From the NCBI GenBank assembly GCA_963740455.1, contig CAVUEF010000018.1:3275-67274 (forward strand): a stretch of DNA of 64,000 nt, written 5' to 3'. The DNA is from Paucibacter sp963740455. Lineage in GTDB: Bacteria; Pseudomonadota; Gammaproteobacteria; Burkholderiales; Burkholderiaceae_C. The position numbers and the translations under genes are program-made. Shown in pieces: positions 24,049 through 36,133 of the stretch (the first letter of the stretch is position 1; the number at the start of each line of letters is the position of its first letter). The notes beneath the pieces were generated by a model. That model was not told where the DNA came from. It saw nothing but the letters and a program-made list of their open reading frames with translations, and did no database searches.

Positions 24049-26685
24049 TCAGACGAAGGAGAGTTCGAACTCGTGCAGCGGCACCGGGCGACCAAACAGA
24101 TAGCCCTGGCAAAGCAGGCAGCCATGCTGCTCGAGAAAGGCCCGCTGGGACTCGGTTTCAACCCCTTCCGCAATCACTTCCAGACCCAGGTTGTTGGCCA
24201 TGCCGATGATGGTCTGGGCAATTAAGGCGTCCTGCGAGCGCACACCGATATTGCGCACAAAGCTCTGATCGATCTTGAGCTGATTCAGGGGCAACTGCGT
24301 CAAATACGACAGCGATGAGTGACCCGTTCCGAAGTCGTCCATGGAAAAACGTACGCCCACGGAGTTCAGATCATTCATCTTTCTGATCGTGTCACCGACG
24401 TTGTGCAGCACTGTGCTCTCGGTCAACTCCAGCTTGAGGTGACTGGCGCGCGCGCCTGTGCGCTGCAATATGGCGCGTACCTGTTCGACAAAATTGGGTT
24501 GCCGGAATTGCTTAGCGCTGACGTTGACGGCGAGGCGCAAGTCTTGGCGCTGCGGGTCGGCTTCCCAAATCTTCAGTTGCAGGCAGGTCTCGTGCAGCAC
24601 CCATTGACCGATTTCCTGGATCTGCCCGGTCTCTTCGGCCTGGGGGATGAACTCGCCAGGCAGCACCAGACCGCGCTGTGGATGCCACCATCGAATCAGC
24701 ACTTCGGCGCCAATGACTTGCCCGTCGTGCGTGACCTGCCGCTGAAAGTACAGCCGGAATTGCTGCTCGCTCAGGGCCTGGCGCATGTCTGCCTCCAGCT
24801 CGGCGCGTTCAGTAATGCTGGCCTGCATGCGTGGATCGAAGAAGCGCACTGCATTGCGTCCTGCTGTCTTGGCGGCGTACATGGCCATGTCGGTCTGTTT
24901 GAGCAGGTCTTCGATCGACTGCTGCTGGCCGCTGAACAGCGCCGCGCCGATGCTGGCCGAGCTGTGGTGGGTGTGCGAACCCAGCTGGTAGGGTTGATGC
25001 AGTGCGTAAAGAAGCTTCTCGCTGACGGACTGGGTCTGTTCCGCTGCTTCCGTGGCGTCCTCGCTCAAGCCTTCCAACAGCACCACGAACTCGTCACCGC
25101 CCAGGCGCGCCACGCTGTCGCCCTCGCGTACGGCATTGCGCAGTCGCTGCGCCACTTGCTGCAGCAGCGCGTCGCCAACATCATGACCCAAGGTGTCGTT
25201 CAAGGTCTTGAAGTGATCCAGGTCCAGAAACAGCACGGCGCCGTAACGGCCGTGGCGGACGCTGGCAATTGCGGCGTGGCGCAGCCGCTCGTTCAACAGA
25301 CGGCGATTGGGCAATTGAGTCAAGGGATCGTAGAACGCCAGTTGTTCAATCTCGTCCGCGGCTGCCTTGCGCAGCGTGTTGTCCACAATGCTGATCTGGA
25401 TTGCGCTGCCGCCCTCATAATGAATCACGGATCCGTCGGTCTCGGCATCGATGGTTCGACCGTCGAGACGCAAGAGTTTCACTTGCAGCTTCGAGTCGGC
25501 CAGGGGTTCACCGGCGAGCCTTCGTCTGATCCGATCGGCCGCGACGGACCTGAAATCAGGATGGACAAAGTCCAATACGGGCTTGCCCAGCAAATCCTCG
25601 GCGCGATTGGCGCCGAACATCTGGACCGCGGCGGGGTTGACGTATACCAAGCGGCCCTCTTTGTGCACGGCAATACCGACGGGTGAAAACTCGATCAGAG
25701 CGCGGTAACGCTCCTGGCTGTCGGCCAGCGTTTGTTCAGCGGCGAGGCGGCGATTGTCGTAGCGTGTCAACACCACGCCCGTCGCTGCCAGGGCGATCCA
25801 CGCGACCAGCAGGAACACACCAAATCGCCAAGCAGTCGCGCGCCATGCGGCCAGCACCGATGTCGTCGAAAGTCCGTACGTGATGACCACAGGGTAGTCA
25901 TTGAGCACGCGGTAGCTGTATATGCTGTCAGCGGAGCCTCCGATCGCGACCTGCTGCACGGTCCCGGTGGGCCAATTGGGCAAGTGGTCCCGAAACAGCG
26001 GGGCGGTCGACCAATTTCTACCCATCACGGCCTCGTTGTGCGGGGATGTCACTGCGGCGTAACCCGAGGTCAGAAACAAGGCGACGAACCGATCTTCTTC
26101 GCGATCGATCGAATCGTAAAAGGACTGAAAGTAACTGGGCTGGATCATGGCCACCAGCACACCACCCCATGCCCCACCCGGCAAAATGACGCGGCGACTG
26201 ACTGGCAGCAGCCAAGCGCCGTCGACCGGATCCCGTTCGGGCGTACCAATCGACACTTCCCTGTCGGCGCCGCGTATATGCGGGACGAAGTAGTCATGGT
26301 CGGCGTGGTTGTGGCTTGTCATCGCGTCGGGCGCTTCGGTTGACGCCAGCACGTCCCCGTTCTTGTCCAGCAAGATGAACGATCGGATCAATCGGTCAGC
26401 GGGCAAGGCATCCACCAGTCGCTTGCGCAGCCCAGCGCGATCAAAGTTGCCCGAGGCGAGCAGCTGGTTCAGTTCCTGATCAGTCTGCTCCAACTGGCTT
26501 TCGACGCGCAGAAAGCTCTGGCGTGCGTGTCCCTCCAGGACGGTGGCAAGAGATTGCGTTTGCGTACGGGCCAACTCGATCGCGCGATCGTGCTCGCGTA
26601 GCAGATTGAAGCCAAGCAAGAGGGCAAGGACTATGCCAGTGAGTCCGGTCAGAAAGGCCGGTTTGAGAAATCGCGAAAATCCCAT
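24049..26685 (-). CDS. Membrane c-di-GMP enzyme: dCACHE-PAS-GGDEF-EAL
   Basis: This 878-residue protein has an N-terminal helix (about 10-27), a periplasmic double-CACHE-like sensor (about 30-285) and a second helix (about 290-312). A PAS domain (about 322-440) and a GGDEF domain follow, with GGDEF at 529-533 preceded by an RxxD inhibitory site (REGD). The EAL domain's signature reads E661-V-L, with NVSAKQF, ELTES and DDFGTGHSS retained. Key residues suggest both cyclase and phosphodiesterase activity are possible. Its ATG lies one base after the stop of the TAXI binding-protein gene, so the two are translationally coupled and may share a ligand. Confidence 0.9.
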   Translation of the reverse strand: MGFSRFLKPAFLTGLTGIVLALLLGFNLLREHDRAIELARTQTQSLATVLEGHARQSFLRVESQLEQTDQELNQLLASGNFDRAGLRKRLVDALPADRLIRSFILLDKNGDVLASTEAPDAMTSHNHADHDYFVPHIRGADREVSIGTPERDPVDGAWLLPVSRRVILPGGAWGGVLVAMIQPSYFQSFYDSIDREEDRFVALFLTSGYAAVTSPHNEAVMGRNWSTAPLFRDHLPNWPTGTVQQVAIGGSADSIYSYRVLNDYPVVITYGLSTTSVLAAWRATAWRFGVFLLVAWIALAATGVVLTRYDNRRLAAEQTLADSQERYRALIEFSPVGIAVHKEGRLVYVNPAAVQMFGANRAEDLLGKPVLDFVHPDFRSVAADRIRRRLAGEPLADSKLQVKLLRLDGRTIDAETDGSVIHYEGGSAIQISIVDNTLRKAAADEIEQLAFYDPLTQLPNRRLLNERLRHAAIASVRHGRYGAVLFLDLDHFKTLNDTLGHDVGDALLQQVAQRLRNAVREGDSVARLGGDEFVVLLEGLSEDATEAAEQTQSVSEKLLYALHQPYQLGSHTHHSSASIGAALFSGQQQSIEDLLKQTDMAMYAAKTAGRNAVRFFDPRMQASITERAELEADMRQALSEQQFRLYFQRQVTHDGQVIGAEVLIRWWHPQRGLVLPGEFIPQAEETGQIQEIGQWVLHETCLQLKIWEADPQRQDLRLAVNVSAKQFRQPNFVEQVRAILQRTGARASHLKLELTESTVLHNVGDTIRKMNDLNSVGVRFSMDDFGTGHSSLSYLTQLPLNQLKIDQSFVRNIGVRSQDALIAQTIIGMANNLGLEVIAEGVETESQRAFLEQHGCLLCQGYLFGRPVPLHEFELSFV

Positions 26686-26686
26686 G

Positions 26687-27637
26687 CTATTTCAGGACCC
26701 CTTGTTCCTTGAAGTAGCGCAGTGCACCGGGGTGAAACGGAATGCCGGCCCCTCGCACCGCATTCGTCAGCGTGATGAAGCGCCCTTTGGGGTGGCCGCT
26801 CAACAAGGCCTTCTGAGCAGCTTTCTCATACAGCGTCTTGGTGATCTGGTAGATGAGTTCGGCGTCCACCTTGTCACTGGTGATCCACTGGGCTCCTACT
26901 GCCAAGGTGACGGTGGCAGGAACGTCCTTGTAGGTGTTTGCGGCAATCGTGTCGCTGAACAGGAAAGGGCTGGCTGCGCGCAGACGCTGCGCGGCCTCCC
27001 CATCAATGGGCAGCAGACTGATGCCGACACCGCTCGCTGCGAGCTCGGCAATGCCCACTGCAGGGGTTCCTCCGGTGAAGAAGAAGGCGTCCAGGCTTCC
27101 CGCTTTGAGCATGTCGCCCGCCTGATTGGGTTTGATGTACGCGGGCTTCAAATCGGATTCTTTCAGTCCGTAGGCTGCCAGCACCTGGCGCGCGCTGATC
27201 AGGGTTCCGGAGCCGACTTCATCGAGCGCCACACGCTTGCCGCGCAGCTCCGCTATCGAGCGGATGCCGGCATCCGACCTCACGACGACGTGTATGCTTT
27301 CCGGGTACAGATTGGCGATCAGCCGCAGCCCGCTCAGCCGCGGTCTTTCTTCGAAGATGCCCGTGCCGGTTTGTGCCCAAGTGGCCACGTCTGCCTGACT
27401 GAAGCCGGACTCCATCGAGCCGCCGGCAACGCCGATCACGTTGCCCAGCGAACCATTGCTCGGCTGCGCGGTCACGACAATCTTGCCGGCTTGCGAAACC
27501 GCGCCGGCAATCAGTACCCCAATCGGGAAATACGTTCCGGCGGTCCCGCCCGTCCCGATCCGAAAGTATTGCTGCGCCAGCGCCCCACTCGTCAGTGCGA
27601 CAGACAGTGCCGCGATCAGCAGCTGCTTGAACTTCAT
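26687..27637 (-). CDS. TAXI-family TRAP transporter solute-binding protein
   Basis: This 316-residue periplasmic protein has a signal peptide (cut near ALA-QQ) followed by YFRIGTGGTAGTYFPIG, the TAXI-family hallmark. DEVGSGTL and the AFFFTGGTP block are also typical. TAXI proteins normally deliver substrate to a fused DctQM-type membrane subunit, but none is encoded here. Instead the gene is coupled (stop TAG, one base, ATG) to a dCACHE-GGDEF-EAL protein, so a sensory role is more likely than transport (inference). A GGGAGAGA ribosome site precedes the ATG at 27637. Confidence 0.9.
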   Translation of the reverse strand: MKFKQLLIAALSVALTSGALAQQYFRIGTGGTAGTYFPIGVLIAGAVSQAGKIVVTAQPSNGSLGNVIGVAGGSMESGFSQADVATWAQTGTGIFEERPRLSGLRLIANLYPESIHVVVRSDAGIRSIAELRGKRVALDEVGSGTLISARQVLAAYGLKESDLKPAYIKPNQAGDMLKAGSLDAFFFTGGTPAVGIAELAASGVGISLLPIDGEAAQRLRAASPFLFSDTIAANTYKDVPATVTLAVGAQWITSDKVDAELIYQITKTLYEKAAQKALLSGHPKGRFITLTNAVRGAGIPFHPGALRYFKEQGVLK

Positions 27638-27863
27638 GATGTCTCTCCCTGCAAGCTCCAGCATTGGAGTTCGGCGAGTATGGACGTCAGCACCGCTGTG
27701 CCGAGTTCCGTTGACGGGACATAGCGTGAAGTATTCAGGCTTTCCTTGATTGCCGCAAGCCGGCCATGTCGCAGGCTTGAAAGCGGCCGGTCTTGCACAC
27801 TGATCAGTTCCTCCTTGCCCAAGGGTGAACACGAAGGCGCCAGTTCGTTCTGAAAGGCCCGAC

Positions 27864-28340
27864 TCAGAAGCTGTCTATCAAGCCCGATTGCTGTGCCGTC
27901 TGCGGGTTCGAGCCTGCATTGCGCACCTGCTGCAAGGCTTGATCACTGGACAAGCCCAGGGTCTTGAGCACACAGGCCGCGACGGTGCCGGTGCGACCCA
28001 AGCCAGCCGCGCAATGCAGCAAGGCCGCATCTCCCAAGCGCAGGCTTTGGCTCAGTTGCGCAACGCCGCTGGCGAAGGCGGCGGCATCGCTTGCCAGACC
28101 CATGTCGTGCATCGGCATGTGCAGCCAGCGAAATGGCAGGCGCCCGAGTGTGATCGCCCTGTAATAGTCGGGAGACAGCGCGGCGACCTCGTCCAGCGGG
28201 TTCAGGCACATCACCAGACTGAGTTTGTGGCGGCGCATCTCGTTGAGAAAGCGCTCCCAGGGCTCCATGCGGCCGGGCATGGAGTGGAGCCAGAGTGCAC
28301 CACGCACATCCAGCGGCAGGAGGACACGACGAAAGGACAT
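27864..28340 (-). CDS. Dual-specificity/tyrosine phosphatase-like protein
   Basis: This 158-residue protein has the P-loop HCAAGLGRTG with nucleophile C110 and R116, matching the Cx5R signature. D79 in PMHDM is a candidate general acid. It starts 32 bases after the stop of a TonB-dependent receptor gene on the same strand, so the two are probably co-transcribed. A role in phosphate removal from protein or a small molecule cannot be distinguished. The 226-base gap to the TAXI gene downstream shows no further gene. Confidence 0.8.
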   Translation of the reverse strand: MSFRRVLLPLDVRGALWLHSMPGRMEPWERFLNEMRRHKLSLVMCLNPLDEVAALSPDYYRAITLGRLPFRWLHMPMHDMGLASDAAAFASGVAQLSQSLRLGDAALLHCAAGLGRTGTVAACVLKTLGLSSDQALQQVRNAGSNPQTAQQSGLIDSF

Positions 28341-28372
28341 GGGGCAATTATGGGTGAGCTCAGACAGCGCGG

Positions 28373-30688
28373 TCAGAGCTTGAGCTCCAAGCGCAAGTTC
28401 CAATTGATCTTGGAGAAATTCGCGCTTTCGTTCACCTGACGCTGTGTGCCATTGAGCAGGCTGCTGGTGTTGAGGTAATCATGCGGAGCCAGGTTGTTGC
28501 CGCTCAATCGCAGTTGCGCTTGAGGCGTGACGCTCCACAGCACAAAGGCGTCGGCGACAATTTTGCTGCCCACCGAATTGGCTTGAATGTCGCTCAGTTG
28601 CAGTGCGTAGGCTGGCGTGATGTTGACGCTTGCGCCAAACGACACAGGCGCACTGCGCATTTTGTAATCGACGCCGATATTGGCGGTGCCCTTGGGCTGG
28701 CCTTCGAGCCGGTTGTTCGGCCCCGGCACCTGTCCGACCTTCGAATCGAAGAAGCTGACGTTGCTGCGCACCGCCACCGGCAACGCGTCTGGCATCAGCT
28801 CATCGAGGCGAAATTTGGCTTCCAGCTCAAGCCCGACGACGCTGGCTGTGCCCACGTTCTGCGGGCGCGACACCCAGCGTTGCTGGCTCGACCAGGGAAC
28901 ATTCTCCAAGGCCACCACATTGCGCATCAGATTGCTGATGCGGCGGTAAAAGACGTTCGCGCTCATCAGCCCGCCCTTGGTCAGGTAATGCTCGTAAGCC
29001 AGCTCGACGCAGGTGGCGAGTTCGGGCTTGAGGGACGGATTGCCGGCGTGATCCGGGCTGCCGACTTCGTTGCCGCCGGTTGGAAAGCGCTGGGAAATGG
29101 CAGGTCGCGCAATCAGATCTTGCAGCGTGGCCTCTTTGTAGCTGCGCGTCAGGCTGCTGCGCCACTGGTCACGGCTTTGCGCGTCGGGCTTCCACACACC
29201 ATGTAGCAGTGGCGTGAGCACGCTGCTGTCGTTGCTGGCCTGGTAGGCGGCGCTGTCGCTGCGCGTTGTGATGCCTTCCCAGCGCAGGCCGGCATAGGCC
29301 GAGATCTGTTTGGACGGGTTCCATTCGTCTTGCACATAGGCCGCCAAGCGTTGCGACGAGGCGGTCATCTGGTCGCCGAACTCGGTCAGTATCGGCAGGC
29401 CGTCCTGCAAGGTCGTGCGCGCTTGCTCGCGTACGCTGTGCTCTGTTTCGAGGCCACCCACCAGGCTGTGCTCGCTGGCCAACTGGTGCGAAAGCTTGGC
29501 GTTCAGGCTCCAGTTGGTGTCGGTGGTGCGGGACTGGTCGTCGGTGGCGCGCGTCGGCGTGCCAGCCGCGTCGTATTCATGCCGCAAGCTGTGGTTCTTG
29601 AAGCTGCCGCTGCGCAGGCTGGCGCTGGCGTCGAGCTTGCTGCTGTCGCCCAGGCGTTTTTGCCATTGGGCATTGCTGCGGAGCATGGCGAAGCTGCCGT
29701 CACCGTCGTTCGTGTAGCTGGCATAGGGCGCTGGCGCAATGCCCCCCGCAGCCTGGTCGAGCTGGTGCTGAGCCTGGCTTTGGCTGCGTGACAGCACGCC
29801 AAACGAAGTCAGCGACAGCGACTCGCCTTCGGCCAGCGGCAACTGCAGCCGCCCGTTCAAGTGCATGCCGTCGTGCTGGTTGATCGAGAAACCGGTCTCG
29901 TGTTGATCGAGCAGCGTGGCGCCGCTGGCCAAGTCGTACCAGCGCGTGCGCGTGTCGTCATTGTCCCGGCGCTTGCTGTGGTGGGCCGACACCGTCAGCG
30001 TGTAGGCACCTTTTTCGCCGAGCTTGTCATTGCGCGTCCAGGAAGCGTTGGGAGATGCACGGTCTTGTTCCACATTGACGCCAAGACGCAGTTCATTGAG
30101 CGTCTTTCGCAACGCTTCCTTGAGCACGATATTGATGGTGCCGGCCACCGCACGGGCGCCATATTCGGCGGTGGGCGCACGCATCACCTCGATGCGCTCG
30201 ACCTGGTCAGGCGGCAAGGTATCGAGCGAAAACCCGGGCGGCATACGCTGGCCATCGATCAGCAACTGGGTGTAACCACCGCCCATGCCGCGCATGCGCA
30301 CATTGCCGCCTCGGCCCGGTCGGCCACCGGTGGTGACACCGGGCAGGCGTTTGAGCACTTCGCTCACCGAACTGTCGCCGAAGCGCTCGATCTCCTCGCG
30401 ACCGATCACGATCTTGGACGCGGTCGAGGCGCGGCGCAGTTCGGTGTCACTGGCCGCACCGCTCACCTCCACCCGCTCCAACTGCGCGGGCGCGGCGTCT
30501 GGTTTGGGCGCAGCCGGCGCGGGGCGGCCGCGCGCGGGCACGCTGGCGGCGGGTTGCGGCGCACTGGCAGCCGCGGCGGCGCTTGATTGGGCGATTGCGG
30601 GCGGGGCACCGAGCACGGCAAGCAGCACCAGGGGCAACACTGGCTTCAGCGCGAAGACGGGTCGGGCAGGTGCAGCAGATGGGGTCAT
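28373..30688 (-). CDS. TonB-dependent outer-membrane receptor
   Basis: This 771-residue protein has a long signal region (cut near AIA-Q), an Ala/Pro-rich linker, a plug domain (about 90-215; EVLKRLPGVTTGGRPGRGGN, RMRGMGGGYTQLLIDG, VERIEVMRAPTAEYG) and a C-terminal beta-barrel ending in an aromatic/charged strand (NWNLRLELKL). Such receptors import iron chelates, cobalamin or other large nutrients using the proton motive force. No TonB/ExbBD or siderophore genes are nearby and no clear Fur box was seen, so the substrate is unknown. The ATG at 30688 is used; a GTG at 30724 is in frame. Confidence 0.9.
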   Translation of the reverse strand: MTPSAAPARPVFALKPVLPLVLLAVLGAPPAIAQSSAAAAASAPQPAASVPARGRPAPAAPKPDAAPAQLERVEVSGAASDTELRRASTASKIVIGREEIERFGDSSVSEVLKRLPGVTTGGRPGRGGNVRMRGMGGGYTQLLIDGQRMPPGFSLDTLPPDQVERIEVMRAPTAEYGARAVAGTINIVLKEALRKTLNELRLGVNVEQDRASPNASWTRNDKLGEKGAYTLTVSAHHSKRRDNDDTRTRWYDLASGATLLDQHETGFSINQHDGMHLNGRLQLPLAEGESLSLTSFGVLSRSQSQAQHQLDQAAGGIAPAPYASYTNDGDGSFAMLRSNAQWQKRLGDSSKLDASASLRSGSFKNHSLRHEYDAAGTPTRATDDQSRTTDTNWSLNAKLSHQLASEHSLVGGLETEHSVREQARTTLQDGLPILTEFGDQMTASSQRLAAYVQDEWNPSKQISAYAGLRWEGITTRSDSAAYQASNDSSVLTPLLHGVWKPDAQSRDQWRSSLTRSYKEATLQDLIARPAISQRFPTGGNEVGSPDHAGNPSLKPELATCVELAYEHYLTKGGLMSANVFYRRISNLMRNVVALENVPWSSQQRWVSRPQNVGTASVVGLELEAKFRLDELMPDALPVAVRSNVSFFDSKVGQVPGPNNRLEGQPKGTANIGVDYKMRSAPVSFGASVNITPAYALQLSDIQANSVGSKIVADAFVLWSVTPQAQLRLSGNNLAPHDYLNTSSLLNGTQRQVNESANFSKINWNLRLELKL

Positions 30689-30861
30689 GGAAGCAATTGG
30701 TCTGGACAGAAGGCGCAGGTGCACCGCAGTGCATTGTGGCCGAGGGCTTTGCCCAAGGTCAGACCCCGCAGTCTGAATTGTCTGGTGCGATCAGGGGGCT
30801 TGATGCAGTGATTTCTGAATTCTTTACACTGCATCACCCTACTCACTCACGGAGAAAGTCG

Positions 30862-31500
30862 ATGAGCTCAGCCGCATTCACCCTCTACATCGACTCGCAT
30901 TTTTCCAGCCCCTATGCCATGACAGCGTTTGTGGCCTTGACCGAAAAGGGCCAGGCCTTCGACCTGAAGAAAATCGACCTGGAGGCGCAGGAAAATCGGA
31001 GCGAAGCCTATGCCAAATTGCTGCCCACGCGCCGCGTTCCGACGCTGGTGCACGGTGACTTCCAACTCGCCGAGTCGTCGGCAATCACCGAGTATCTGGA
31101 CGAATTGCTGCCGCCACCTGGCCACACCCGGCTGTACCCGGCCGAGCTGCGTGCGCGCGCCACCGCACGCCAGGTGCAGGCCTGGCTGCGCAGCGATCTG
31201 ATGCCGATTCGTCTAGAGCGGAGCACCGCCACCGTCTTCGTCAAGCCCGCCACCGAGCCCTTGTCGGAGGCCGGGCGCAAAGCGTCGAAAGCCTTGATTG
31301 ATGCGGCTGAACGTCTGCTGCCTGCGGGCGGCGCAAATCTGTTCGGCCACTGGAGCATTGCCGACACCGACATGGCCATGATGTTGATGCGCCTCGTGGC
31401 CAGCGGCGACCCGGTGCCGCAGCGGCTGGCCGACTATGCGCGCGCGCAGTGGCAGCGGCCGTCGGTCCGGCAATGGGTGCGCCTGGCCGGCGCACAATGA
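30862..31500 (+). CDS. yfcF: Glutathione S-transferase, YfcF type
   Basis: This 212-residue protein matches YfcF along its length: TLYIDSHFSSPYAMTAFVAL, TRRVPTLVHGDF, ESSAITEYLDEL, QVQAWLRSDLMPIR and HWSIADTDMAMM correspond block by block to the E. coli protein. The N-terminal thioredoxin fold binds glutathione and the helical C-terminal domain binds the second substrate; YfcF has peroxidase activity toward organic hydroperoxides. The ATG at 30862 has a GGAG site. It is divergent from the TonB-dependent receptor. Confidence 0.9.
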   Translation: MSSAAFTLYIDSHFSSPYAMTAFVALTEKGQAFDLKKIDLEAQENRSEAYAKLLPTRRVPTLVHGDFQLAESSAITEYLDELLPPPGHTRLYPAELRARATARQVQAWLRSDLMPIRLERSTATVFVKPATEPLSEAGRKASKALIDAAERLLPAGGANLFGHWSIADTDMAMMLMRLVASGDPVPQRLADYARAQWQRPSVRQWVRLAGAQ

Positions 31501-31530
31501 ACGCGACGCTGCAACAATTTGCCCTGCGTT

Positions 31531-31773
31531 TCAAGCGCGTTCCTGGCGTGCCTTTTCGCGCAGCATATAGCTGTACAGGCCTTCGACCTTTTCGCGCGCC
31601 CAGGGCGTCTTGCGCAGAAATTTGAGGCTGGACTTGAGGCTCGGGTCGGCCGTGAAGCAGCGGATATCGATGCGCTGGCCGAGCCCGTCCCAGCCGAAAA
31701 AATCGACCAGCTGATTGAGCATCAGCTCCAGCGTGATGCCATGCAGGGGGTCGCGTGGCGCCGTGGTGACCAT
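31531..31773 (-). CDS. VF530-family (DUF2132) DNA-binding-like protein
   Basis: This 80-residue protein carries the VF530 family core, DPLHGITLELMLNQLVDFFG, IDIRCFTADPSLKSSLKFL and TPWAREKVE. The family has a small helical fold resembling DNA-binding domains, with unproven function. It lies 13 bases after the panC stop on the same strand, so it probably belongs to the panB-panC transcript. The ATG at 31773 is chosen because conservation begins just after it. Confidence 0.85.
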   Translation of the reverse strand: MVTTAPRDPLHGITLELMLNQLVDFFGWDGLGQRIDIRCFTADPSLKSSLKFLRKTPWAREKVEGLYSYMLREKARQERA

Positions 31774-31786
31774 GCGGCAATCGGCT

Positions 31787-32638
31787 TCAGATCTCAACGT
31801 TGTCGATGAGCCGCGTGCTGCCCAGCCTGGCCGCGGCAAGCACCACCAGCGTGTCGTCAAGGGTCAGGTCTTGCGCGCTCGGTGCCTGCAGGTCCGCGCG
31901 GCGGCGCACGCACACATAGTCGGGCAACCAGCCGCTTGAGCGCAGCTCGGCCAGGGCGCGCTGCTCAAGCTGTTGCACGGTGGCGAGGCCGGCCGACGCG
32001 GCGCCGCGCAGCTCGGCCTGGATCCGGCGCAGCAGGCGGTTCAGCTCGGCCGCCTGCGCGCGCTCGGCCGGGCTCAAATAACCGTTGCGCGAGGACAGCG
32101 CCAGGCCGTCTTCGGCGCGCGTGGTCTCGCCGGCCAGCATCTCGATGGGCAGGGCAAGTTGGCGCACCATCGCACGCAGCACCATCAACTGCTGATAGTC
32201 CTTTTTCCCGAAGACGGCCTTGGCGGGTTGCACGCAGTTGAAGAGCTTCAACACCACGGTGCATACGCCGTTGAAGAAACCGGGCCGGAACTGCCCTTCG
32301 AGCATGTCGGCCAAGTCACCCGGTGGCTGCACCTTGAAGACCTGCGGCTCGGGGTACATCTGGGCCTCGTCGGGAGCAAACACGATGTCGCAGCCGGCGC
32401 TGGCGAGCAATTCGCAGTCGCGCTCGAAGGTGCGCGGATATTGATCGAAATCGTCGCTCGGAGCGAATTGCAGGCGGTTCACGAAAATGCTCGCCACCAC
32501 CGGGCCACCGGCCGCCGCAGCCTGGCGCACCAGCGACAAATGGCCCTCGTGCAGATTGCCCATGGTGGGCACCAGCACGCTGCGCGTGGCGCCGCTGAGG
32601 CGTTGGCGCAATTCGTCGATGCGGGGAATGATTTGCAT
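31787..32638 (-). CDS. panC: Pantothenate synthetase
   Basis: This 283-residue enzyme joins pantoate and beta-alanine using ATP to make pantothenate, the precursor of coenzyme A. It has the ATP-binding PTMGNLHEGHLSLV (HIGH-like), the pantoate-binding core with FGKKDYQQL and the KMSKS-like LSSRNGYL. The length is normal for PanC. It follows panB by 28 bases on the same strand, the usual panBC order. Confidence 0.96.
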   Translation of the reverse strand: MQIIPRIDELRQRLSGATRSVLVPTMGNLHEGHLSLVRQAAAAGGPVVASIFVNRLQFAPSDDFDQYPRTFERDCELLASAGCDIVFAPDEAQMYPEPQVFKVQPPGDLADMLEGQFRPGFFNGVCTVVLKLFNCVQPAKAVFGKKDYQQLMVLRAMVRQLALPIEMLAGETTRAEDGLALSSRNGYLSPAERAQAAELNRLLRRIQAELRGAASAGLATVQQLEQRALAELRSSGWLPDYVCVRRRADLQAPSAQDLTLDDTLVVLAAARLGSTRLIDNVEI

Positions 32639-32666
32639 GGGTGAAGCGTGGACGCTGCGGGCCGCT

Positions 32667-33506
32667 CTAGAAACCGTGCAGATTGTCGTCGGGGAAGGTT
32701 CCTGCTTTGACTTCACGCACAAATGAGCGCACCGCTTCCTCGATGTTCGCACCGCCTTGCATGAAATTTCGCACGAAGCGCGGCAGCTTGCCTAGGGTGA
32801 TGCCCAGCATGTCGTACAGCACCAGCACCTGGGCGGCGGTGGCGTTGCCAGCACCGATGCCGACGGTGATCAGTTCGGGGTTGGCCTGGGTGATTTCGGC
32901 AGCGAGGCTGCTTGGCACCAGTTCCAGCACCAGCATGGCGGCGCCGGCGTCAGCGAGTTCGGCTGAGTGCTGGCGCAAGACCTGGGCGGCGGCCTGGTCA
33001 CGGCCCTGCACGCGGTAACCCCCCAGCGCGTGCACGCTTTGCGGTGTGAGGCCCAGGTGCGCGCACACCGGAATGCCGCGCTGGGTCAGAAACTGCACCA
33101 CTTCGGTGGTCCAGCCGCCGCCTTCGAGCTTGACCATTTGCGCCCCGGCCTGCATCAGCGCCACGCTCGAGCGCAGCGCCTGCTCCAGGCTTTCCTGATA
33201 GCTGCCGAAGGGCAGGTCGCCGATCAACCAGGCATGGCGGTTGGCGCGCGCCACGCAGCGCGTGTGATAGGCCATCTCGTCCAGACTCACCGGCACGGTG
33301 CTGGGCTGACCCTGCAAAACCATGCCCAGCGAGTCGCCCACCAGCATGCAGTCGAGCTCGCAGGCGTCGAGCAGGCGCGCAAAGCTGGCGTCGTAGCAGG
33401 TCAGCATGGTGATGCGCTCGCCCGCCGCGCGCATCTCGCGCAGGCGATGCAAGGTCATGGATTTGCGCGTCGAAGCGCCGTCCTGGGGCTGTGTGTGGCT
33501 GCTCAT
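32667..33506 (-). CDS. panB: 3-methyl-2-oxobutanoate hydroxymethyltransferase
   Basis: This 279-residue enzyme makes ketopantoate from alpha-ketoisovalerate and methylene-tetrahydrofolate, the first step of the pantothenate pathway. Markers are ITMLTCYDASFARL, the Mg-binding VGDSLGMV, DLPFGSY, KLEGG and ELVPSSLA with its catalytic Glu. It is the first gene of the panB-panC-VF530 unit. The ATG at 33506 is followed by a Gln/Ser-rich lead; an in-frame start at 33557 lacks similarity. Confidence 0.96.
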   Translation of the reverse strand: MSSHTQPQDGASTRKSMTLHRLREMRAAGERITMLTCYDASFARLLDACELDCMLVGDSLGMVLQGQPSTVPVSLDEMAYHTRCVARANRHAWLIGDLPFGSYQESLEQALRSSVALMQAGAQMVKLEGGGWTTEVVQFLTQRGIPVCAHLGLTPQSVHALGGYRVQGRDQAAAQVLRQHSAELADAGAAMLVLELVPSSLAAEITQANPELITVGIGAGNATAAQVLVLYDMLGITLGKLPRFVRNFMQGGANIEEAVRSFVREVKAGTFPDDNLHGF

Positions 33507-33564
33507 GGGCTCGCATGGTAGGGCAAAGCGTTGCTTGTTGAGCACCGATTGCCACAATTTCCGT

Positions 33565-35928
<2,364 letters not shown>

Positions 35929-36133
35929 GAGGAACCAGGATGAGACGTCGAACGCGAAGCGCGTGAGGCCCCATTGTCCCAGCAAGCCGGCCTGCCTGGC
36001 GTGCGTAAGGCCATGTGCGTGCGCGGGCAGGCGTGGTTCGCGCTGCTCTAAGCCGATGTAAGGGTGATGAATCGCTGAAACAAAGGGCTAAACATCGCGC
36101 TGTTTCGGCCGATAGAGTAGCGAAAGGTGCGTT

